DNA from: CAWAXW01 sp963786155
Lineage (GTDB): Bacteria > Actinomycetota > CADDZG01 > WHSQ01
DNA length: 64,000 bases
NCBI GenBank assembly: GCA_963786155.1
Contig: CAWAXW010000006.1
Location: 868,001 to 932,000 of the forward strand
Direction of reading: 5' to 3'
Positions within the stretch are counted from its first letter, which is position 1, and each line of letters begins with the position of its first letter. A program made the translations under genes and the position numbers. Below, one piece after another: positions 53,708 through 62,076 of the stretch. Under the pieces are notes generated by a model that saw only the letters and a program-made list of their open reading frames with translations, was not told the DNA's origin and ran no database searches.

Positions 53708-53711
53708 CTCC

Positions 53712-53939
53712 ATGCACCGCCGCTCGCTGTTACTCAGCATCTTCGTGATGGCGCTGATGACCATCGCTCCGGGGGCCGGGGCCGCGGCCAAGAAGCTTCC
53801 GAGCCACTTGCACTTCGCCCAGATCCACGCCCCGGTCGACGCCCTCGAAGAAGTCGAGACCGAGGCAACCACCGAGCCGGCCGGTTTAGCGCTCGCCGAT
53901 TCCTGGGAGCGCACCGACAACGGCTGGAAGCGTCGCTAG
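53712..53939 (+). CDS. Small exported protein under riboswitch control
   Basis: 75 residues from ATG 53712: a signal peptide (LLLSIFVMALMTIAPGAGA) and a mature part of about 50 residues, KKLPSHLHFAQIHAPVDALEEVETEATTEPAGLALADSWERTDNGWKRR in composition, acidic in the middle and ending basic. No family is recognised. Its only visible control element is the cyclic di-GMP riboswitch in its leader. It could be an adhesive, matrix or signalling peptide, but nothing in the sequence decides. The stop overlaps that of the convergent gene. Confidence 0.75.
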   Translation: MHRRSLLLSIFVMALMTIAPGAGAAAKKLPSHLHFAQIHAPVDALEEVETEATTEPAGLALADSWERTDNGWKRR

Positions 53940-54214
53940 AGCTCCTGGCTCTCCACGATCTCTGCAGCGCGTGCTTGCGGATTCCTCATGACGTCGACTC
54001 GTCCCCATAGCTCGCGGAGTGCGGCATGCATGCGCTCGGCCTCATCGGAACTTGCGAACTCGAGGTCGATCATCACCAGGTTCGGATCGTCGCCGGCCCG
54101 CAGCACCCGATAGCGCACTACGCCCGACTGCTTCCGCCCGAGGGGATCCGAGTCGAACACCTTCTTCCACTCGTCGTAGTCGTCCACCGAGTGTTCGATG
54201 CGAAGCACGTGCAT
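53936..54214 (-). CDS. Small conserved protein, probably ferredoxin-like alpha+beta fold
   Basis: 92 residues from ATG 54214 with GGGAG upstream. MHVLRIEHSVDDYDEWKKVFD and VVRYRVLRAGDDPNLVMIDLEF fit the strand-helix-strand pattern of the dimeric alpha+beta barrel (ABM/Dabb-like) proteins, and ERMHAALRELWGRVDV supplies the second helix. Such proteins are monooxygenases or stress proteins; no catalytic residues can be assigned. Confidence 0.7.
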   Translation of the reverse strand: MHVLRIEHSVDDYDEWKKVFDSDPLGRKQSGVVRYRVLRAGDDPNLVMIDLEFASSDEAERMHAALRELWGRVDVMRNPQARAAEIVESQEL

Positions 54215-54253
54215 ATCGACTCCCTTCGTTCGCCGCTCCCAGGACGACCGAGA

Positions 54254-55042
54254 CTACTCAGGGGCGGCCATCGGAGTACTACCTGGATTCCGGCGGTATT
54301 CCGCTTCTGTGGCAAGGATGAAGACGGCTCCCGCGATGATCGCGGCGGCCCCCCACTTGCTTCCGACGCTCGACGCTTGATTCTCGAAAACCACGGAAGA
54401 GAGGCCGAAGAGGATCCCGCCGCCCCCAACAAGGAATCCCAAGATGCGCCAACCCGAGGCCCGATAAGCGGCCACGAGGCCGCACAACGGGAGGGCGATA
54501 GCCATCGCCGCCATGGTCGCCCAATGGCCTTCGTCCCAGTGCTTGCCGGCCTGATCGAGTTTCTGGATCTCGACCTGGTCGGCCGCATACATGACTGCTG
54601 GGATCAAAGCCAGGAGGGAGAGTCCCGCCAACAGTGGGCTGACGCCCCGGCCCGGACTCAGGAACTCGCTGCGGGCGGGGTGGAGCCACACGAGGATGGC
54701 GGTGAGGACGGCGATGATGAGGGCGAGGGGAGAGAAGCCCTGCGAAAGCGTTGTGATTACGGTCAGCACCACTACCGAGACGACGGTGGCTTGCATCAGG
54801 GCGACCTTGCGCTCGGGAGACCGGGTCTGAAGAAGCAGGGGGAGAGAGATGATGATGCCCCCTAGGACACCCCAGCCCAGGTCGTGGACCTTGTGCTCCT
54901 CGCGGCCCCCGGCCCCGAACCACGAGCCGGCCAAGCTGATGAAGGCGAAGCCCGCCAAGCCGAGCGCGATGCCGCAGATGGCGGCAACGATCACGAATGC
55001 CCGGCGCCGGGGTGAGGGTGGGCGAACTGCTATCTCGGCCAT
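54254..55042 (-). CDS. Integral membrane protein of unknown function
   Basis: 262 residues from ATG 55042. Six to seven hydrophobic helices are separated by short loops. An acidic/His loop between helices 1 and 2 (GAGGREEHKVHDLGWG) and another with KLDQAGKHWDEGHWA are the only polar features. I recognise no family. It is divergent from sufB, and the iron box at 55086 lies between the two starts, so it might share that control. Confidence 0.7.
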   Translation of the reverse strand: MAEIAVRPPSPRRRAFVIVAAICGIALGLAGFAFISLAGSWFGAGGREEHKVHDLGWGVLGGIIISLPLLLQTRSPERKVALMQATVVSVVVLTVITTLSQGFSPLALIIAVLTAILVWLHPARSEFLSPGRGVSPLLAGLSLLALIPAVMYAADQVEIQKLDQAGKHWDEGHWATMAAMAIALPLCGLVAAYRASGWRILGFLVGGGGILFGLSSVVFENQASSVGSKWGAAAIIAGAVFILATEAEYRRNPGSTPMAAPE

Positions 55043-55085
55043 GGCGGGGAACACTACCTAGGCCCAGGTTGTTGCCACGGATAGG

Positions 55086-55104
55086 CCCGGTTAGGCTTGC
55101 CTAA
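55086..55104. promoter_or_regulatory. IdeR/DtxR-type iron box upstream of sufB
   Basis: The 16-base inverted repeat GTTAGG-CTTG-CCTAAC lies at 55090-55105. Aligned with the established iron-box consensus TTAGGTTAGSCTAACCTAA, the stretch 55086-55104 matches 14 of 19 positions, including the whole GGTTAGGCT and CCTAA halves. It sits 25 bases before the sufB start and between divergent genes. Iron-dependent repression of sufB is inferred. Confidence 0.6.
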
Positions 55105-55129
55105 CATCAATGTGAGGAGGCGGCCCCTA

Positions 55130-56564
55130 GTGGCTACCGAAGCCGACGACATCAAGGTCCAAGAGGAGAACGCCCAGGTCCGCGAGATCAAGGGCGCCTA
55201 CAAGTACGGCTGGCACGACGACGTCGCCTACACCGAAGTCCCCCAGAAGGGCCTTTCCCACGACGTCATCGACATGATGAGCGACCGCAAGGGCGAGCCC
55301 GACTGGATGCGGAAGTTCCGCCACAAGGCCCTCGACGTCTTCTATCGCAAGCCGATGCCGACCTGGGGCGCCGACCTCTCGGGCATCGACTTCGACGACA
55401 TCTACTACTACATCAAGCCGACGAACCAGGTGAAGTCGTGGGAAGACATGCCCGAAGACATCAAGGCCACGTGGGACAAGCTCGGCATCCCCGAAGCCGA
55501 GAAGAACTACCTCGGCGGAGTCAGTGCCCAGTATGAAAGCGAGTCGGTTTACCACAAGACCAAGGCCGAGCTCGAGGACCGCGGCATCGTCTTCACCGAC
55601 ATGGATACCGCGCTGCGCGAGCACGAGGATGTCGTCAAGAAGTACTTCGGAACAATCATCCCGGCGGCGGACAACAAGTTCTCCGCGCTCAACTCCGCAT
55701 GTTGGAGTGGTGGTTCGTTCATCTACGTGCCGCCCAACACCGAGGTCGAGATCCCGCTCCAGGCTTACTTCCGCATCAACCAAGAGAACATGGGTCAGTT
55801 CGAGCGGACGCTGATCATCGTCGACGAGAACAGCTACGTGCACTACGTCGAAGGTTGCTCGGCTCCGGTCTACACGTCCGACTCTCTTCACTCCGCGGTG
55901 GTCGAGATCATCGTCAAACCGCACGGCCGGGCGCGCTACACGACCATCCAGAACTGGTCCAACAACGTCTACAACCTGGTGACGAAGAGAGCCGCGGCCT
56001 ACGAAGGCGCCATCATGGAATGGGTCGACGGCAACCTCGGATCCAAGGTCACTATGAAGTACCCGAGCATCTATCTGCTTGGGGAACATGCGCGGGGTGA
56101 GGTTCTCTCGATCGCGTACGCCGGCGATGGGCAGCATCAGGATGCAGGCGGTAAGGCGATCCACGCGGCCCCCAACACATCCAGCGCGATCACTTCGAAG
56201 TCGATCAGCAAGGACGGAGGCCGGGCCGGGTATCGCGGGCTCATTCGGATCGAAGAGGGCGCGGTGCACTCCAAGAGCCACGTGGTCTGTGACGCGCTCG
56301 ATCCTCGACGAGAAGAGTCGCAGCGACACCTATCCGTATATGGAGATCGAGGAAGAATCTGCCGCGGTCAGTCACGAAGCGACCGTCTCCAAGGTGTCCG
56401 ACGAGCAGCTCTTCTATCTGATGAGCCGAGGCCTCTCCGAGGCCGAGGCGATGCAGATGATCGTGCGCGGCTTCATCGAGCCGATCACCAAGGAGCTGCC
56501 GATGGAGTACGCCGTCGAGCTCCAGCGCCTGGTCGAGCTCCAGATGGAAGGCTCCGTAGGCTAA
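55130..56564 (+). CDS. sufB: Fe-S cluster assembly scaffold protein SufB (frameshifted)
   Basis: About 477 residues after stitching from GTG 55130, with GAGGAGGCGG upstream. SufB forms the scaffold of the SufBC2D complex. Characteristic tracts are SDRKGEPDWMRKFRHKALDVF, YYYIKPTNQVKSWEDMPEDIK, EYDT-type KYFGTIIPAADNKFSALNSACWSGGSFIYVP, YVHYVEGCSAPVYTSDSLHSAVVE and LFYLMSRGLSEAEAMQMIVRGFIEP. One extra G near 56300 shifts the frame; without it the sequence reads VVCDALILDEKSRSDTYPYM. An essential gene broken by one base argues for sequence error. It is separated from sufD by four unrelated genes. Confidence 0.95.
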
Positions 56565-56650
56565 GGGGCCCAAACCTTTTCTCCCCAACCCCATGTAAAT
56601 AGGGTCGAGGTTCCGCGACCATCAGGGCAGCCATTCTGGGAGGGGAGACC

Positions 56651-57733
56651 ATGAAGCGAACGACCTTGCTCCGCGTCGTACTGGCGCTTGCTCTGATCGG
56701 CGGCGTCCTCATCGCGAAGGCGGGACCGGCCACCGCGAGCTTTCACCTGGTGGCAATCGGCGAGGTCTACGCTGGCGGGCCGGACAAGGTTCAGTTCATC
56801 GAGCTAACGATGTACTCGGGCTTCCAGACTCAGGTGGGCGGACAGTCTGTCGAGGTGTTCGACCCGAGCGGAGCCAAGGTGGGGACGTTCACATTCGCCG
56901 GCTCGGTGTCGAACGGGCAGCAATACGCAACCATCCTTGTCGCGACCGCGGAAGCCGAGGCTCACTTTGGGCTGACGGCGGATCTGCGCATGACTCATGC
57001 TCCGATCCAGGCTGCCGGAGGCAAGGTGTGTTTCACCGGGGCGCCGGACTGTGTCTCGTGGGGCAGCTACAGCGGCGGTGCGACCGGCGCGGGCACACCT
57101 TTTGCCGGAGCCATACCGGCCGATCAGTCACTGCAACGGAAGACCGACAAGGGGTCCAATCCGAATCAGGTCGACAGCGCAGACGACACCGACAACAGCG
57201 CGAACGACATGAAGACGGGAGCACCTACGCCTAAGAACAACGCGGGGCAGACCGGCGGTGGATCGACGAGTCCCAGCCCCAGCCCGAGTGGCTCCACAAG
57301 CCCCAGCCCGTCGCCTAGCGGGAGTCCTAGCCCGGGGCCGGCGGGGCCTCCGAGCTCCACGATCTCGTTCCCAACGGACAAGGGCTCGTTCGGTAAGGCT
57401 CGCCTCGAGCACTTCGAGGGCACTGCGGAGGCTGATGGCGGCGACCTCTCGGTCGAGATCGCGCTGCGCAAGACCAACAAGAGCGGGAAGTGCCAGTGGT
57501 GGGACGGCTCGGCCTTCCTGGGTGGACCCTGCGCGACGAAGGTGTTCGTCGCGGCAGAGGGCGGAGAGGATTGGGTCTACGACTTCACCGGCTCGTTCCA
57601 ACTGAGCAATAAGAAGAAAGCGAAGACACGCTTCTATCACCTGTACTCGAGGGCAACCTGTTCGAACTGCACCTCGCAGACCGAGACGACGTTCGAGCCG
57701 GGACGCAACGCCAATCGCTTCGACGTCAAGTAA
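56651..57733 (+). CDS. Exported lamin-tail-like protein with Ser-Pro linker
   Basis: 360 residues from ATG 56651 with a signal peptide ending near ATASFH. The N-terminal domain (about 30-170) has IGEVYAGGPDKVQFIELTMYSG and VEVFDPSGAKVGTFTF, resembling bacterial lamin-tail (LTD) domains, with one disulfide candidate (VCFTGAPDC). A Ser-Pro/Gly linker (about 205-238) leads to a C-terminal beta-sandwich-like domain with CQWWDGSAF and YHLYSRATCSNCTSQTE. Lamin-tail domains in secreted bacterial proteins are thought to bind or tether; no enzyme is visible. Confidence 0.75.
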   Translation: MKRTTLLRVVLALALIGGVLIAKAGPATASFHLVAIGEVYAGGPDKVQFIELTMYSGFQTQVGGQSVEVFDPSGAKVGTFTFAGSVSNGQQYATILVATAEAEAHFGLTADLRMTHAPIQAAGGKVCFTGAPDCVSWGSYSGGATGAGTPFAGAIPADQSLQRKTDKGSNPNQVDSADDTDNSANDMKTGAPTPKNNAGQTGGGSTSPSPSPSGSTSPSPSPSGSPSPGPAGPPSSTISFPTDKGSFGKARLEHFEGTAEADGGDLSVEIALRKTNKSGKCQWWDGSAFLGGPCATKVFVAAEGGEDWVYDFTGSFQLSNKKKAKTRFYHLYSRATCSNCTSQTETTFEPGRNANRFDVK

Positions 57734-57764
57734 CTTCGGGGCGCATGAACGTCCAACATTCGGT

Positions 57765-57811
57765 TTCTTTTCTAGCTCACCGCCGGTCTTCGTCGGTCAG
57801 GTAGAAAAGAA
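57765..57811. terminator. Nested inverted repeat in the gap before the ornithine-cyclodeaminase-like gene
   Basis: TTCTTTTCTA (57765-57774) and TAGAAAAGAA (57802-57811) are perfect ten-base complements enclosing an inner ACCG/CGGT stem. The outer arms are AT-rich in a GC-rich genome, so the element stands out. It may end the lamin-tail transcript or bind a regulator of the next gene. Confidence 0.4.
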
Positions 57812-57826
57812 CGACGGGCGCATGCG

Positions 57827-58738
57827 GTGATCGGAGCCCAAGAGCTACGCAACGCCCTGTCGATCGAAGCGGCGATCGATGCTCTCGACGCCGCGTTCGC
57901 GGGGGAGTTGCCGGCCGCGCCGCAACGGCAACATCTCCAAATGGACGGCGGAGATCTATTGCTGATGCCGGCCTGGGGGCCGCAAGGCGTCGGCGTGAAG
58001 CTAGTCACCCTGAACCCGGCCAACCCCGATGCCGGCCTCCCATTCGTCCATGCGGTCTACGAGCTCTTCGATGCGAAAACGCTTGCCCCTGTTCTGTCCA
58101 TCGACGGAGCCGAGCTGACCGTGATCAGGACCGCAGCGGTGTCGGGTGTGGCCACCCGCCATCTGGCGCGCGGCGACTCGCGCACTTTGATGATCTTCGG
58201 GGCGGGCGCTCAGGCTAAGGGTCACCTCGATGCGATGCTGGCGGTCAGGGACATCGAGCGAGTTCTGGTGGCATCGCGCACGGCATCCTCCGCCGAAGCG
58301 CTGGCAGAGCTGGCACGCGCCAAGGGGGTGGTGGCCGAGGCGGTATCGCCACGCGCGGTCACCGAGGCCGACATTGTCTGCACGTGCACCACCAGCTCGA
58401 CGCCGGTTTTCGACGGGAACGACCTGAAGGCCGGTGTGCACGTCAATGCAGTTGGCGCATATCGTCCTGACATGCGCGAGTTGGACGATGCAACGATCAC
58501 CCGGGCCCGGATCGTCGTTGAGACGAGAGCCGCGGCCCTGGCCGAGGCCGGCGACCTTCTCATTCCCCTGGGCAGCGGTGCGATAGCACCCGATGCCATC
58601 GTTGCGGAGCTATCCGACGTTGCAAGGGGGGCACCGGTGCGCACCCACCCAGACGACATAACCGTCTTCAAGTCGGTGGGCGTCGCCTTCGAAGACCTCG
58701 TAGTCGCTGCGGCCGCGTCGGAGGCTCTGAAGAGTTGA
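57827..58738 (+). CDS. Ornithine cyclodeaminase/mu-crystallin family protein
   Basis: 303 residues from GTG 57827. LLLMPAWGPQGVGVKLVTLNPANP and DGAELTVIRTAAVSGVATRHLAR form the substrate part, and the NAD(P)-binding turn is MIFGAGAQAKGHLDAMLAV. Later VCTCTTSSTPVFDGNDLKAGVHVNAVGAYRPDMREL is diagnostic for the family, which includes ornithine cyclodeaminase, alanine dehydrogenase and ketimine reductase. Ornithine cyclodeaminase needs an Asp near the end; the tract VFKSVGVAFEDL is present, consistent with the family but not substrate-specific. It overlaps the oxidase gene start. Confidence 0.9.
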   Translation: MIGAQELRNALSIEAAIDALDAAFAGELPAAPQRQHLQMDGGDLLLMPAWGPQGVGVKLVTLNPANPDAGLPFVHAVYELFDAKTLAPVLSIDGAELTVIRTAAVSGVATRHLARGDSRTLMIFGAGAQAKGHLDAMLAVRDIERVLVASRTASSAEALAELARAKGVVAEAVSPRAVTEADIVCTCTTSSTPVFDGNDLKAGVHVNAVGAYRPDMRELDDATITRARIVVETRAAALAEAGDLLIPLGSGAIAPDAIVAELSDVARGAPVRTHPDDITVFKSVGVAFEDLVVAAAASEALKS

Positions 58739-59763
58739 ACTACGACGCGGTCGTCATTGGGGCTGGTGTCATGGGGACGGCGACCGCGCGAGCGCTTGCG
58801 CGCCGTGGCCGCAAGGTGCTTCTTCTCGAACAGTTCTTCGTCGGCCACAACCGGGGGTCGAGTCACGGAGCGACGCGCATCTTCCGTTTCTCCTATCGCG
58901 AGCCGGAGTTCGTTGCGATGGCGCAGCAATCGCTCGAGTTGTGGCGCGAGCTCGAGTCGGAATCGGGCGAGACTCTCGTGACTTTCACCGGAGGCTTCGA
59001 CATCGGCAGCGGGATCGAACGCAATGCCGATGCCCTCGCTCGATGCTCCGCCGAATTCGAGATGCTGGAGGGCTCGGCCGCGAGCAAGCGGTGGCCCAAC
59101 CTCTCGTTCTCGCCCGATGAGCAAGTGTTGTTCCAACCTCAGGGCGGGTTCTTTGCTGCAGCGCGGGCCATCGAGACGCTCGTCGCGTCGGCCATCCGCT
59201 CGGGGGCCACGATGCACGAACGCACGCAAGCAGTGGTCCTCGAAGACTTGGGCGATCGCGTCGAGGTGACCACCGACGCGGCGGTCGTGACGGCCGATGT
59301 AGCGATCGTGACCGCGGGGGGCTGGGCTCGCGACTTGCTCGCCCAGGTCGGGATCGACCTTTCGGTCCGCGTCTCGCGTGAGTCCATCGCCTTCTTCGAT
59401 TTCCCCCATGTCGAGTTCCCCCCGATATGCGATTGGGGATCTCCCACGATCTACGCGCTTCCGAGCCCCGGGCAGGGCATCAAAGCGGGGCTCCACGGGG
59501 CCGGCCCGACGGTCCACCCCGACGACGAGGGGGGCGTAGATCAAGGACTCGTCGACCAGGCTTCGGCGTGGGTGCGAGAGCACTTCCCGGACGCCGAACC
59601 GAAACCCCACTTCGCGGAGACCTGCCTGTACACGAACACTTCCGACGAGCAGTTCATCCTCGAACGTCACGGCCGGATAGTCGTGGGTTCCCCGTGCAGC
59701 GGCCACGGCTTCAAGTTCGCTCCCCTGATAGGCGAACGCCTCGCCGACCTCGCAGACGGCTGA
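58735..59763 (+). CDS. Monomeric sarcosine oxidase/N-methyl-L-tryptophan oxidase family flavoenzyme
   Basis: 342 residues from TTG 58735, overlapping the cyclodeaminase-like stop. FAD motif GAGVMGTATARALARRG near residue 8, then GSSHGATRIFRFSYREPEFVAMA, which is typical of MSOX/MTOX, and CLYTNTSDEQFILERH with the cysteine that holds FAD covalently. CSGHGFKFAPLIGE is the C-terminal FAD and substrate segment. The family oxidatively demethylates secondary amines such as sarcosine or N-methyl amino acids, giving formaldehyde and peroxide. With the neighbouring imine-acting enzyme it suggests a secondary-amine catabolic pair. Confidence 0.92.
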   Translation: MNYDAVVIGAGVMGTATARALARRGRKVLLLEQFFVGHNRGSSHGATRIFRFSYREPEFVAMAQQSLELWRELESESGETLVTFTGGFDIGSGIERNADALARCSAEFEMLEGSAASKRWPNLSFSPDEQVLFQPQGGFFAAARAIETLVASAIRSGATMHERTQAVVLEDLGDRVEVTTDAAVVTADVAIVTAGGWARDLLAQVGIDLSVRVSRESIAFFDFPHVEFPPICDWGSPTIYALPSPGQGIKAGLHGAGPTVHPDDEGGVDQGLVDQASAWVREHFPDAEPKPHFAETCLYTNTSDEQFILERHGRIVVGSPCSGHGFKFAPLIGERLADLADG

Positions 59764-59772
59764 CCGAACCGA

Positions 59773-60690
59773 TCAGGGTTCGGGGGCTCGGCTCTCCTGC
59801 CTTCTGATCTGGAGCGCCAGCACCGAGGCGACGACAAGCACGCCGCCGATGATCTGGATGCCGGAGAGCTCCTGGCTCAGCCATATCCACGCGACGATCG
59901 CGGCCAAGACCGGCTCGAGCGTTGCGGCGATCGAGGCGCGCTCGGCTTTGACCTGCTGCACGCCCCAGAGGTACAGGAGGAAGGGCGCGAGCGTTCCGCC
60001 GATGCCGACGAACAACACGCCGGGGATGTTCTCGGGCTCGAACAGTCCCGCGGGCCATCCCCTGAAGGCGAAGACGATGACCCAGAAGACACTCGCTGCG
60101 ACGAAACCGCGGAACAACGCGCCCTGGACTCCGTAGACCGAACCCGCGCTCTCGCTGAGCACCGTGTAGCCCGCGAACAAGACCGCCGAGGCCAGGCCGA
60201 GCAGGATGCCCAGCCCGTCAATCGAGCCGACGTCGGCGCCGATCAGCTCGGACACGAGCACGATGCCGAAGGCCGATGCCACAACCGCCCCCAACACCTC
60301 CGGGGCCGGTCGCCTGCGGGCGCCGATGGCCGTCCACGCGACTACCAGAGCGGGGGCCGTGTACTGCAGAACGATCGCGATGGCCACCGGCAGACGGTCG
60401 ATCGCCAGGTAATAGGTGGTGTTGACGAGCGCTATCGAGAGTCCCAGGGCTATCGCGACGAGCGGCTTCCCCCGCTCGGGAGCGGGCGCCTTGGACCCCC
60501 ACGCGAGCACGCCCAGCCCCAGCACCGCGATCCACGAACGAGAGGCGGTCAGCTCGATCGGGTCGAGGCCGCGGTCGAAGAGGTCTCTGGCCGCGACCGC
60601 TGCCACGGCCCACAAGGCCGCCGCGGCGGCGATGGCCAGGAATCCCAGAACGGTGGTGGAAGGTGCGGCCTCCCGGATGCGTTTATGCAT
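59773..60690 (-). CDS. EamA/DMT-family transporter
   Basis: 305 residues from ATG 60690. Ten hydrophobic helices in two EamA repeats: the first with LTASRSWIAVLGLGVLAWG and IALVNTTYYLAIDRLPVAIAIVLQYTAPALV, the second with APFLLYLWGVQQVKAERASIAATLEPVLAAIVAW. The second repeat ends with ISGIQIIGGVLVVAS, the usual motif. Members export amino acids or metabolites. It is convergent with the oxidase gene and divergent from sufD, whose iron box lies just upstream of both. Confidence 0.9.
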   Translation of the reverse strand: MHKRIREAAPSTTVLGFLAIAAAAALWAVAAVAARDLFDRGLDPIELTASRSWIAVLGLGVLAWGSKAPAPERGKPLVAIALGLSIALVNTTYYLAIDRLPVAIAIVLQYTAPALVVAWTAIGARRRPAPEVLGAVVASAFGIVLVSELIGADVGSIDGLGILLGLASAVLFAGYTVLSESAGSVYGVQGALFRGFVAASVFWVIVFAFRGWPAGLFEPENIPGVLFVGIGGTLAPFLLYLWGVQQVKAERASIAATLEPVLAAIVAWIWLSQELSGIQIIGGVLVVASVLALQIRRQESRAPEP

Positions 60691-60719
60691 TGTGAGCAGG
60701 GTAAACACCTCTGGCCGGC

Positions 60720-60738
60720 TTGGGTTAGGCGACCCTAA
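60720..60738. promoter_or_regulatory. IdeR/DtxR-type iron box upstream of sufD
   Basis: The stretch 60720-60738 (TTGGGTTAGGCGACCCTAA) matches the iron-box consensus TTAGGTTAGSCTAACCTAA at 16 of 19 positions, and contains the inverted repeat GTTAGG-CGAC-CCTAAC, the same arms and spacing as the sufB site. A third GTTAGG half-site follows at 60741-60746. It lies between divergent EamA and sufD genes. Confidence 0.65.
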
Positions 60739-60749
60739 CTGTTAGGATC

Positions 60750-60763
60750 GTGAAAGCTTTCAC
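60750..60763. promoter_or_regulatory. Perfect 14-base palindrome next to the sufD iron box
   Basis: GTGAAAGCTTTCAC is its own reverse complement and begins four bases after the extra GTTAGG half-site. It could be a second operator in the sufD leader. The GTG inside it is in frame with sufD but family alignment makes it a poor start. Confidence 0.35.
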
Positions 60764-60833
60764 AAGCCTCCCGGAAGACCGGCCGAGGACCCTCGGCTAC
60801 GGGAACGGGACTAGGAAGGTGAGCCTCCACGGG

Positions 60834-62076
60834 ATGCCTCTTCAACTGACCAAAGAAGCCGTCGAACGCCTGGCCGCCGCCTCCGGCGAGCCCGGCTGGC
60901 TGACCGAGCGCCGGCTCCACGCCTACGACGTCTTCGAGAAGCTCGACCTCCCGGACCCCAAGTCCGAGGAGTGGCGCTACACCAATGTCCGCCGCTTCGA
61001 CTTCGAGCAGTTCGCGGCTCCCACGCCGAGCGCCAGCGTGCCCGAGCTGCCGGCCCACCTGGCCGCCAAGGGAGTGGTGCTCGTCGACTTCGCGACTGCG
61101 GCCCACGACCACACCGAATTGCTCCGGGAGCACTTCTTCACCGAGGTCCCTGTGGACGAGCACAAGTTCACCGCGCTGCACGGCGCGTTCCACTCCGACG
61201 ACCTGTTGCTGTACGTGCCCAAGGCCGTCGAGGTCGACATCCCCATCGAGGTTGTCCGCAGAGTCGCTGGGGGTGGATCCACGTTCCCGCACACGACGAT
61301 CGTGGTCGAGGCGCAGGCGAGCGTGACATTCGTAGACCGCTTCCGGTCCGAGGATGCGGATGACGCCGCGCTGTGTTCGAGCGTGGTCGAGATCGACGCT
61401 CGGCCCGGCTCGCTCGTCAACTACATCTCGTTACAGGAGTGGGGTCGCAACGTCCAACATTTCCAGACGCAGCGCTTCAGCGGCGCAAAGAGACACGACC
61501 GTGAGGAGCCTCGCCGTCAACCTCGGGGGCGCCTTCGCCCGAACGCAGGTCGAGTCGGTGCTCCAAGGCGCGGGCTCGTTCTCCGAGATGCTCGGGCTCT
61601 ATTTCGCAGATGCCCAGCAGCACTTCGCGCAGCGGACATTGCAGTATCACGACGCACCCAACGCGACATCCGACCTCCTCTACAAGGGCGCGCTCAAAGA
61701 GAATTCCCGCTCGGAGTACTCCGGGCTGATCAAGGTCTCGGTCGGCGCGCAGGGCACCGACGCGTACCAGGCGAACCGCAACCTCGTGTTGTCCGAGGAA
61801 GCGATCGCCCGCTCGATCCCGCAACTCGAGATCGAAGCCAACGAGGTCCGTTGCACCCACGGAGCCACCGTCTCACCGGTCGAGGAGGAGCACCTCTTCT
61901 ATCTGATGAGCCGGGGCATCGACCGCGTCACCGCGCAGCGCCTCGTTGTCTTCGGCTTCTTCGGCGATGTTCTCGACCGGATCCGGGTCGAGTCGGTCAG
62001 GGAAGAGCTGGCGCAGTCGATCGCCGCCAAGGTGGAGGGCGAGAAGAAGCTCGAGGTTGCAAGTGGCCGAGTATGA
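60834..62076 (+). CDS. sufD: Fe-S cluster assembly protein SufD (frameshifted)
   Basis: About 413 residues after stitching from ATG 60834; GTG 60819 and GTG 60750 are in-frame alternatives. SufD partners SufB in the scaffold complex. Seen are the N-terminal helical PKSEEWRYTNVRRFDFEQF, FTALHGAFHSDDLLLYVPKAVEVDIPIEVV, SLAVNLGGAFARTQVESVLQGAGSFSEMLGLYFAD, and the C-terminal family motif RCTHGATVSPVEEEHLFYLMSRGID. The frame changes near 61482, where one G is extra; the join reads RFSAQRDTTVRSLAVN. Its end overlaps the Rieske gene by 14 bases. Confidence 0.93.

Noticed and set aside
53558..53711. Rho-independent terminator after the second protease gene
   Set aside because: The stems belong to the cyclic di-GMP riboswitch fold and no T-tract follows them.
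55130..56564. Intein or programmed frameshift in sufB
   Set aside because: Only one base is gained near 56300, no intein-sized insertion or splicing motif exists, and similar one-base breaks occur in many unrelated genes, which favours sequence error.
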